NCBI RefSeq assembly: GCF_023078275.1
Contig: NC_062998.1
Span: 17,683,916-17,747,915, forward strand
Reading direction: 5' to 3'
Length of the DNA stretch: 64,000 bases
Source of the DNA: Leguminivora glycinivorella
Lineage: Eukaryota > Arthropoda > Insecta > Lepidoptera > Tortricidae
The position numbers were made by a program, and so were the translations under genes. The notes under the pieces are model-generated. The model was not told the DNA's origin, made no database searches, and saw only the letters and a program-made list of their open reading frames with translations. Shown here in pieces: positions 48,601 to 60,600 of this stretch; within the stretch, counting starts at the first letter, position 1; each line of letters opens with the position of its first letter.

Positions 48601-51600
48601 CGCTAACAATATCTCTGGACTACTCCTTAGCATGGGTTTGTACTTTTTACGGCCCATTTAGGCACTGGTCCCACTAAAAGTGAGTAAACTACGAGTCATC
48701 GGCTATAAAAACGAACAAAAGATAGCCGCTCCCGTGTAAATAAAAGAGAAGGCGAGCGATAGCTCATAGCTTACTCGCTCTTAGTGGGTCCAGTGCCTTA
48801 GAAGGCACGCGACTTTTGAGGTAACATGACCTCAAAAGTCGAATTATATATAATTGCAAGATCGCGCACTGTGTAGTGCAATGGGTTACTGCGCTGCCCG
48901 CTGGCTCACCGACTTCGCGATTCGCTCCCGTTCTGTGCAATCTCATGTTATTCAATCAATTGAAGGTCATATAGGTAACATCGATCCATATGTACCGATT
49001 ATAATAAAATAAAAACCGAGTCATAAGAACTTAAATCAACAAGATCCTGTGACACCAGTCTTTCAATTCAGTTGTAAATAAATTCATTGTTTGAACGACA
49101 AGTTATACTTTTTTTTGTCCTTTTAAGATCCGGATGAATATTAGAGGTGACATTGCCATTTGGTTGGGTAAAGGGCGTTCAAAAGAAAATGAATCATTAC
49201 GAGATATTTGCTGCAGCCTACATTTTATTTATTTAAACTATGTATCGGACCATACCAAAAAAATATAGAAGTAGATACAATAATAATTATAAGTAAAAGT
49301 AAGCCCATTCATATGTACATTCGTAATTGATTGGCAACCTCACTGGCAGTATTCGAGGTAGACATCCGTAACATTTGTAACCCAAATTTCAATTGTCATT
49401 AACCTGTTACATATAACAATATGTTACCTTCGAAAAGTAACATACTTATTATTGCAGGTGACTGTAGGAATAATTATTGTACAGTAAAATGCAGACAGAG
49501 GTATCCCTTCATAGAAATTCTTTGACTAAGGGTCGGTTACACCAAACGGCCTGTCACCGATTTAGCGTTCGTTAAATATTTTTGTATGGGAATTTCTATA
49601 GACTTCTGCTGCATGACGTTGATGTGTCTGTTACCTAATTTTGGTTTATACAACGGCCGGAACGGCCCCTAACGGCCCAGCATCGATCGCCGCTACTCGT
49701 AATACAACATTGTGTATATCGCATTGCTAGAGGTTGTTTACCTTTTTTCAGTATTTAGGGGTATTAATACTGGCCGGTTACTTGGACGATTATTTTTTCC
49801 GCTACTAGTTTGACGTTGTTTGTCAGTTTAATCTTAATGTTTATCATAAGTCATAACAAATTGAACTCGTACCTAATTACAACCTTGTCATTTTGAATAT
49901 TGAGTTTATTTGCTTACTGCGATTACCTGTCCAATTTGAAGTTTACTGTGACAAAGCTTTAAAGTGTTTTACAGTGACATCTTAGCTGTCTATTGGTAAA
50001 CCTTATGTCGTTGCAGTAACGTACACAAATAAATAGTGTTATGGTTTATGATGGTAGTTAGCAATTATTTTATTGAGTGTAGAGTTAAAAGTCAAGTAGA
50101 GCTGTACAGAAAATTAAAAATTCAATTTAAAAAAAAGTAACGATCAGATTAAAAGATGAATACTCTAGATGAGTTTAAAAAAATAAAAATCAGTTGGGGT
50201 GTCTGAGGTTTTGAGTGATACCGGAAACACCGTGTATAATATATAAATACTTATATATAGAAAACATCCATGACCCAGGAACAAATATCTGTGCTCATCA
50301 CACAAATAAATTCCCTTAGCGGGATTCGAACTCAGGACCGCGGCTTAGCAGGCTGGGTCACTACCGACGGTTTAGGCGTATAATGTCCCACTCGCAAAAC
50401 GTCCCTCCGCTATAATAACGTCCCATACGCAAAACGTCTTCTCTGCTAATTGTCCCTTATGCAAAAAACCCCATTCGCATTACGTCCCGTTATCAAAATG
50501 ACCCATACCCTTCGCGAAATGTCCCTTCTGAAAATACCCCTATCGCTGAAAGTCACGGCTGCCTAATGCCCCTTTCGCAAAACGTCCCGTTTGCAAATAG
50601 CCAGGTTCTTATGGATTAAAGAGGTAATAATACAGATTGTTATCAATACTGGCCACTTGAATATAGTCCGGTTTCCTCACGATGTTTTCCTTCACCGAAA
50701 AGCAACTAGTAAATATCAAATGATATTTCGTACACAGTTCCAAAAAACTCATTGGTACGAGCCATTTTTTACGGGACATTTTGCGAAAGGGACGTGTTGC
50801 GATCGGGTTATTTCGTGAAAGGGACTTTCTGCGAAAGGGACGTAATTTATATAAAGGGACATTTTGAGAACGGGATATTTTGCAGAAGGGCCGTTTTGGC
50901 AATGGGACATTTTATAAAAGGGACCTTTTGCGAAAGGGACCAAGAGACGTTTTGCGAGTGGGACATTATACGCCTAAACCCTACCGACTACGCCTGACCT
51001 GATCTGATGGTAACCGATTACTGCTGCACATAAACACATGCAACGCTAGAGTATTAGGAATGGAAGTGTGTTGTAGACCTTTTTCTACTCGTCGACTGTA
51101 ATCTGTCAATTAGGACACCACAGACTAAACTATAAGTGCTAACTTTTCAGTGTTGGATACTCTATGGCAGTTCCGAATCAACTATAATAATCTCATTATA
51201 GTTGACTTTTAGTTAACTGTAATAATTTCAAAAATAGAACTTCATACAATTTCTATACTAATTTGCGATACCTGGCAAATTTTTCTGCATCTGAAACACT
51301 TTTTTTTTTATCTGTCGCGTTATCGGCCAATCAGAGACGGTTATTACAAACAATTGGTTGCTAGGTAATTCGATGTTGATACAACGGTGAACGACGCTAT
51401 TAACATTCATTTCAACTTGCATGAATGATGATATTTCCGTCCATTGATGATGAAGATGATGACTCGTAGAAAAAGTATTGTATACAATAGTGATATAATT
51501 AAGCTTTTCACTCTCGTACCGTACTATTAGGCCACTCAGCAAGCTTCGTGGCCTAAACATGGTACTCGACTGAAAAGCTTTGTATCATATCACGATTGTA

Positions 51601-54600
51601 TAAAATACTATTAAGGTTAGAGTACGCTCTTTTCTTGAATGTTTGAAGGTCGTACGTATCGACTCCGGAACACCGCAGGCATCGATCTAAACTACCTAGA
51701 TGCACCATCATGGCTTAGAATGTGTCCGCAGCAAATTGTGCTTGAAAATGTTCTAAGCACAATTGGGCGGTTAGTAGCGCTTCATCCGCCGTGTCGGCAA
51801 CATGCCTAAGTGCTCCGTAAAAAAGTGCAAAAATAACACCTTATATACGTTAAAAAAGGATGACGTATCGTATTTCCGGTAAGTAATTGTTAATAATTTT
51901 ATAATGTTATGCATTTGTGGCCAAAATGGCTTCCTAACTTACTAAAAACATTTATTTTCTAGAATAATTAAAGTAAATTCCTTGATTTGGTCTTACGCAG
52001 TTTGTCTCTTTCTCTCGCGCTATACTAGTAATGAGCGGACGGCGACAAAAGATGGATGAAGTGGAACATAGTTAAAAATGGAATGATGGAGTCGCTAATT
52101 TATATTTTTTGTAAAAGAAGCCTATTTCATATTATTAGTGTATGTATTTATTTATTATTATGGACCAATAAGTCTGAAATAAATGATTTCAATTCAATAA
52201 TATTAATACATATCTTATAAATTACTTTAATTATAAAAAGAAACAACCCGGGAATAGCAAATTCGTTTTTAAGTAATAAAAAAAGGTTTTTATTCCAGAT
52301 TCCCAAAACAAGACGTTGAAAGGGAAAAATGGCGCAAGATTATAGCTGAGGAGCGGAGAGAAGATTTACCCACACAAAGCTTTGAAAGAAATTACGTAGA
52401 ATAATAAATTAATGTCATCATTCAATTCTTCTTTGTTTTAATAGCTACTTAATTCATATTCTCCAAGTGCACCATCCCTCACACACACCACATACAATCC
52501 CTCAACTGTTTACCTTCACATAATCGCTACACATACATTCACTACACGCACACACACACACATATGTTATATATATTAGACGACCGGTCTGGCTCAGTCG
52601 GTAGTGACCCTGCCTGCTAAGCCGCGGTCCTGGGTTCGAATCCCGGTAAGGGCATTTATTTGTGTGATGAGCACAGATATTTGTTCCTGAGTCATGGATG
52701 TATCCTATGTATATAAGTATGTATTTATCTATTTAAGTATGTATATCGTCGTTTAGTACCCATAGTACAAGCTTTGCTTAGTTTGGGGCTAAGTTGATCT
52801 GTGTAAGGTGTCCCCAATATCTATTTATTTATTTATAAACATACATACACACACACATATATATATATTTTTAAACAGTTTTTCGCAAAAATACCGCAAA
52901 TTTCCTCATTCTCGCCTTTCATCTCATAGCGCGACTCCCATGATGCCTCTGTCCATCCTCGTTCCCAATTTAAAAATGGCGTTTAGATTGTTGCAGCGCG
53001 AACGAAATTAAACTTATGTTGGTTGCAATAAGACGTAGATTTGTTTAAAAATATGCACACCTGCGATCTGCGGTCATAAAATTTTATGGCTTTCGCGATG
53101 ATCACATTCATTAATGTCATAACCGCCAATTGCCTGCATTTGAAATTGAACTCTAAGTACTAAGAAATAACGTTGTTTTTGTAAAAAAATTAAAGTAGTT
53201 TTTACTACATTGCGAAGTTTTCGTTTGTCAACTAGACGCACACATTTGCAACTAAGCGATCGGACACTTTTGAGTGTCGAATTTGTAGGCGATAGTGTAT
53301 CTAGGTAGTTTAGATCGATGACCGCAGGCTACAGTTCATCGGTGTAATAGTTTAGTGAATTAGATTAGACGTCTACGGATGAAGTCGAACATTTCTTATC
53401 TCCTTTAACTAGCTTTCACTTCACTCTACAGAAATGAATAAAACCTACATTATCATGTTCTATCGTTTCCCAAAAGTAGATAAATGTACAATTTGCTTCA
53501 TTCAGATGATTATGAAATGTTTTCTGTTCAGGGCTGGCTTCACTAATTGGCTTGGGCATGGCATCGCCCAACCCTGCATTTACTACTATGACCACGACGC
53601 TCGCTCTATCAGGTAAGTACCCGAAGCACTGCTGTCGAGTGCGAGTTTCGTCGAGCCGCTTCCCGGATACTTTTCGTAGCGAAGCGGATCGTCAGTAAGA
53701 TCTCCTTATTCGGTTGGAGGCACATTTGAAAGTTTATCTAATCCCCAGGCGTGGTGGGGTACCACACGGTGTGGGGCGTGGTGCCCGCGCTGCACTCGCC
53801 GCTCATGTCCGTCACCAACGCCGTGTCGGGCATCACGGCCGTGGGCGGGCTGCTGCTGATGGGCGGCGGCTACGTCCCCGAGACGCCGGTGCAGGTACCG
53901 CTCGCTCGCAGTTTTCACGTCTTGGTTTAAATTACGCTTACCAAAATTGCGGTTTGTGGGACGGCTTTTAGCTACCCTTGGCAGAAAGCCAGAGCGCTTA
54001 TGATTTTCTTGCAAATTACACTGATCTGTACCGATTTTGATAGTGTTGAATTAGTGTAATATTATAAGGTATTTTAACTTAAAAGGTTAGGTATATCTAT
54101 TTAGCTCGCGTTAGAAAGATACAAAAAGTAGCCTATGTCACTCTCCATCCCTTCAACTATCTTCACCTAAAAAATCACGTCAATTCGTCGCAAACAAACA
54201 GACACACACTTTCCCATTTATAATATTAGTATGGATTTTATTCAAACTTCAGCAAATATTATTTTTAAATATCTATCACATACTTTAAATTTGTTTTATG
54301 CATGAGTTTGTTTTTTATATGTATTTGGACTCAGCGTGGAAACCTTTAACAATGGCAGATGTAGGTATTTTCATTATTTACTTTTTGTCCTATCATTATA
54401 TCTATTTGTTTTTAGCAGGCACAACGTGTTTGATTTCTGTCGCTAGTAAATAAATGAAGTAGTATCTCTCCTTGTCATTCGTCACAGTTCCCACGCTTGG
54501 TAACCAAACAACCTTGTACTTTTTTTCGGTTTGCGTTACATGCAGTTTTTTTTTGTTTTGTAGTGGTTAGCGAGCACGGCCGCTCTCATCTCGTTTGTAA

Positions 54601-57600
54601 ACGTGTTTGGTGGATTCTTGGTCACCCAGCGCATGCTTGACATGTTTAAAAGGTATTGATTTTGCGCTATACATATAAAAAATATTTGTTTATGTGGTTT
54701 CCAAACGGGAAATTACTCTACGGGTGCTCTGTTTCAGACCCGGTGATCCCCCAGAATATGGATACCTATACTCCATTCCAGCTGCTGCTTTACTTGGAGG
54801 TTACCTAGTCACAGCCATGCAGGTAACTAAGATAATTATATAATACAACACATGCCCCTTCTAGTGTACTTATTTTATTAGCGCCTGTATAAGAAATTAA
54901 TGCTAATTCCTTGCCTTCTAGACATAAAGTTTAACCGTTATCTAGGGCATCATAAGTCAAGGCTGTTCCAGCAAAGTACAAAAAGGTAAAGGTATGGCAC
55001 TTTACCTAATGTAGCTCATGATAAGTAAACTATTTTTTTCTCAGTATCCTTGATGCATATTACTTGACTTGATGTATATTATTGAGTGTCCTGGCAGGGC
55101 TACCCCGAAGTTCACCAGATGGCGTACTTGGCGTCCTCGCTGTGCTGCGTGGGCGCGCTGGCGGGGCTCAGCTCACAGACCACGGCGCGCAAGGGCAACT
55201 ATCTCGGAATGGTAAACTCCATTGCATATTATTATCAGTCCTAACCATGATTACATTACGAGCCATTCATTCTCGTACATTCTCATATAGAGAAATTAGA
55301 GAATAGTCAGAATCAAGCGGCCAATAGCTTTAATCCGACAAGCAAGTATGTTATGTGCATACAGCTTGTTATGAAGGAACAGCTTGTCTTAACGACATGA
55401 TATCTTTATTTCAAACTACAATTATTCCTATCATCCCTAACTTATATTTTCTACCTAGGCCATTAAGGCTAAAATTTAGTGTATACAAAGATGAAAACGA
55501 GGTTTCAAAGTGTAGCAACCTATGATTAGAAAAGGCATTCGTAAGTGAATTCCATAGTCAGTGGTCAGATCAGACTCAGCCCGAGCCCCGCTCACTGTAA
55601 TCTTGATGGCGTTAGTCTCGGTCTAACAGCCATTGTAAATCCAATGAGACATTACAGGCGCGTGGTAAAACTACTACATTTGATACTTGTATTCCCGAGA
55701 ATATAAGTAATTAGGTAGGTACGTATTTTTACCTCTATAGCGTTATTTTTATAGTATATTTTGTATACCGCGATAAAATATTTCTAAGCATAGTAGTTTT
55801 GATCTTGCCTATTAATAAATTAACTTTAAATATCACAAGCTCGGAAGACAATATTTGTGATACCAATTTATTAAACAGTTAACCATACAACGTGGCAACT
55901 CGGGTTTGCTTTCCACTGACGATATGGATATTTGACGATTCTTTAGTAATATGAGGTTGCTAATATAATATGCTACAGATTTTAAGTGTAATTTTAAATC
56001 TTCACCTTTCTTAAATTAGTCTTTTAATTTTATATAGATTGGTGTCGCGGGCGGCATTGCAGCGACATTAGGCGCTCTGACGCCTAGTGCCGAAGTGCTG
56101 GCGCAAATGTTAGGAGTCGCGGGCATCGGCGGACTGCTAGGAAGCACAATCGCCAAGAAAATCGAGATTACAGACTTGCCACAACTCGTTGCTGGTTTCC
56201 ACAGGTACATCAAATCCAAACGATCACTCTCAAGCCATATCTTTTCACGCTGGTGCTTAATAATTATTCCATAATATTTATGAGCTAACATAACATGGAG
56301 GATTTTTTTGACGTAAGATGATTTTTTCCATGTAACCAGCGGCTCTATTTTTTAACCTTGAAGAGAAAAACGAAGGCCACGTCTTTGCCTTTGGCTAGTC
56401 TGTGGCCAAGAGTAAGCCCATTTATAATGATAAAAAAAAACTACATTCTTATCCCATGTTGCCTTACTTGATTGAACTACTGTAAAGTGCGGGTGTGCAC
56501 CGACGGGGAGCAAGAATACAGTTGCTGGTTTTCCCTTTACTGTATGCATTTAAGCGCTTTAGTTAAACGTGAACTATCAATAGGTATCAATGGTATCATT
56601 ATTTATTGTGCTCCTCGACATATTGCTTTTTTACGGGATAGGAGGCAAACGAGCGGACAGGTCGCCTGATGGTAAGCGATCACTGCCGCCCATGGACACC
56701 CGAAACACCAGAAGTGTTGGAGGTGCATTGCTTAAGCTTAATTGTCACTTTTGCATTTTTGTTATGTGTATTGTCATAGTAAATACTGTGTTGTAGCTTG
56801 GTGGGCATGGCCGCGGTACTGACGTGCCTCGCGACGTACATGCACGACTTCCCGGCCATGGCGCTGGACCCGACCGCCGCCACGCTCAAGACCTCGCTCT
56901 TCCTCGGAACCTACATCGGTGGAATTACTTTCACGTAAGTTTGCACCTATTAAACACATCAATACCGACAACTCGATTGTATTATTATACAATACTATAT
57001 TATACAGTACTAGATCCGACATTGGCACTGTTTTTGCTGAGCAAAGTTCACACGACTTTCGGGGTCTTGGCGTGTAGTATCGATTCGTTCGATAAGCGTG
57101 GAACTGTGCCCAATACAGGGTCTTGTTAGTTTGTGGCGGGCGTGAATGTCTGTGGGCCGGGTGGCAATAGGTATTGGCAATGAATGTGTAATACATATTT
57201 ATTACAGTAAAGTCGCGGCTCGCTCTCCAGTTGTCGAATTATATGTGTTGACTTTTAACCGAATATTAAGACCACTATGTCCACTATATATTTCCAGCGG
57301 TTCTCTAGTAGCGTACGGCAAGCTGCAGGGGTCTCTGTCGTCGGCGCCGCTGCTGCTGCCGGGGCGGCACGCGATCAACGCGGGGCTGCTGGCGGGCTCG
57401 CTGGGCTGCGGCGGCGCGCTGCTCGCGCTGCCCGACGCGCCCGGCCTGCCGCTGCTCTCCGCCGCCGCCGTGCTCAGCGGCATCCAAGGGCTCACGCTCA
57501 CGGCTGCTATCGGAGGTAAGTCTACAGCTGGAACATACAGCGTGTAGCCAGTCTTCTGGCGAACGTAATCCAACACATCATCGGCCCCGGCGGAGTAAAT

Positions 57601-60600
57601 CAGTTGACCGTGACGTGACGTCACTCGGCACAATTTCATATTAATTCCATATTAAATAATCGTTCAAATTCGATTTGACAGTTCTTAAAAAGAATCTGAT
57701 TTGACTAGTAGGAAACTAGCCTATTATCTGATGCTTTTATTCGTGCATAATTTTGACTACAGGCAAGTTGCCTATAGTGGCGTTCAGTGATGCATAAGCA
57801 GGCAAGACGCTGCCACCGTTGTCTATATATCTACGGTTGATTCGAGGCACGCCATTTATGTCAAAATTACGGCATAAAGTTTATTTAGTTATCTCCAGCA
57901 TACTTATTTCGTATAACTAATAATCATGGTAATAATACCTGTTGTATGGGGCAGGAGCCGACATGCCGGTGGTGATCACCGTGCTGAACAGCTACTCGGG
58001 CTGGGCGCTGTGCGCGGAGGGCTTCATGCTCAACAACTCGCTCATGACCATCGTGGGCGCGCTCATCGGCAGCTCCGGCGCTATCCTCTCCTACATCATG
58101 TGCAAGGTACTCTCGAATTAAACTCATATCAATTTTAATGAACTTCGACGTCAGGTTCTCAAGTAAAAGTAAAATCTACCACATTGTCGCTTACCGTAAG
58201 AAACTTTCTGTTCGTATCGTTTTACGAATTTGGCCGATATTGCACTATCATAGAATAAATATGATCAGACAACATGCCGTCCTTTCCTCACGTTGTAGAA
58301 AAAGGGAGGCATACAGACCTATGATCATACATATATATGATAGTGTACTATCGGCCTTAGCTTATACGAATGAGCGTTCTTATACCTAAGCGAGAATGTA
58401 GTACCTTTTGCTTGAAAACGGTACAGATATTTCTCTGCCTGTTATTTGCTACCAATAATGTCATGTACGGTACGTAACATCTAGGATACGAAGACACACC
58501 CCACCCGAAATCTTAATCGCTTTTAAACAAGTGTGCAATATTTTAGCAGAGTATTAGTTATCTATACACATTAACTAGATGAACTAGATCACATAGAACA
58601 GACAGAACTACAACACTGCTCGAAGATTGCAGACTTGTACCTACTAGCGATTAAAATAGCAGTGAGCTCGTCGTCGTAAATGAATCGAACTATATTGGGA
58701 TGTATGTACCACGGATGTACAAAATCTATACTTATATCCGTACTAATATTATAAATGGGAAAGTGTGTGTGTCTGTTTGTTTGTCCGTCTTACCACGACA
58801 AAACGGAGCGACGAATTGACGTGATTTTTTAAGTGGAGATAGTTGAAGGGATGGAGAGTGACATGGGCTACCTTTCTAACCTCCTACTTCCCTATAATGA
58901 GGGGTGACAGTTTGTATAGAGCATTCAGAAATTTTCTAATTTAACGCGAACGAAGCCGCGGGCAAAATGTAGTGTGTAATAATTGTAGGCGATGAACCGC
59001 TCGCTGCCGAACGTGATCCTGGGCGGGTACGGCGTGACGAGCAGCGGGTCGGCGCGGCCGGCCGGCGCCGCGCACTCCGAGCTCAACGTCGACTCCGTCG
59101 CAGACCTCATCGCTCGCGCCTCCAACATCATCATCACACCCGGTAAACTATACTCCCAGATTTGTAAGAACCTCTCTTTGACACATGACAGTGTCCACAA
59201 AACGTAAACTCGCGCAACCTAATGAAATTTTAAATAAAATCCTGTAATAATATTTAAAAAAATCAAGTACTTAAAAACAATATTTCGGTTTCTTTATACA
59301 TAATCTAACACATGTTACATTTTTGCGGATCTTCGTTAGTGAATATTTTACGATATTAATTTATCACCCAGGATTTACTTATTATGTCATTTATCATTCA
59401 TTTTTATTTTAAACTAGTGCTGTGGCAGAGTCTGTCATTTCGATTCAAATGACGTTTCACTAAGTTGATAGGAATCGTATATTTGTTTAAGCACCTCCTT
59501 GTACATAGGGCCTAATCGATTCAACCAATTCGAAATTAATCGTTATAGATTTGGCAAACGATACGTCTTAGCCACATCGCAACATACTTCAAAACAAATG
59601 TGTCAATAACCTAACCACAAAATTAAAATTTTGAAAAACCCTCCGACTGCGACATAGTGGTCCGATTTTCATGAAACATGGCTAAGAACACTCCCGACTA
59701 ACTCAGCTTTCAGACAAAAAAAACTAAATCAAAATCGGTTTATCCGTTCGGGAGCTACGATGCCACAGACAGTCACACAGACAGACAGACAAACAGACAG
59801 ACAAACGGACAGACAGACACGTCAAACTTATAACTCCCCTTCGTTTTTGCGTCAGGGTTAAAAATGTGAACTTACAAATCTGGGACAATAGCACACACTC
59901 ACAACGTTGGTTTCCTTCGTTTCCATTCCACATTCTAACCTGGCCCCGCAGCCGAATGGCATTTCCACGACGCGAAACGAAAACGAAACGCCGCGAAAGG
60001 TAGTCTGGCTCCGTCGCGCCAATACTCAAAAGCGATAGAGATAGGTATCTACGAGCGTTTCGTTTCGTGAGCGTTTGTGCCATTCGGCTATGTACCTTGG
60101 GATACACTAAGGGAGTTGCCCCGATATGTGACGGCGACAAAGCCAAGTTAAGCGATTTAAAATTCTATCTAGCTCAATCTTATATTATTTAAACAAGAGA
60201 ATATATTTGAAATAATGTTTAAATGGGCATAATATAAAACTATATGTTATTATAGGTATAATATTGACTATTACAGTTAGCAATTTTGTTGATAAGTGAT
60301 AAGTTACCTAAATTCTCACTATAAGTTGCTTAAATTCTCACTATACTTCAGGGAACATTTCGACTTCGACTTCACAGTTTTATCCTAACTTTTTTAAATT
60401 AGGTCATCATCCTCCTTGCGTTATCCCGGCATTTGCCACGGCTCATGGGAGCCTGGGGTCCGCTTTGACAACTAATCCCAAGATTTGGCGTAGGCACTAG
60501 TTTTACGAAAGCGACTGCCATCTGACCTTCCAACCCGAAGGGTAACTAGGCCTTATTGGAATTAGTCCGGTTTCCTCACGATGTTTCCCTTCACCGAAAA

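Noticed and set aside
50369..50980. CRISPR-like array
   Set aside because: Units are degenerate, without unique spacers, and inverted around a centre; the window is eukaryotic.
50597..50997. Open frames on both strands over the GGGAC arrays (for example 50609-50902 and 50752-50997) with Cys/Lys-rich repeats
   Set aside because: They are translations of the 17-25 bp repeats of the hAT-like element and exist in both strands at once; no start context or conserved domain.
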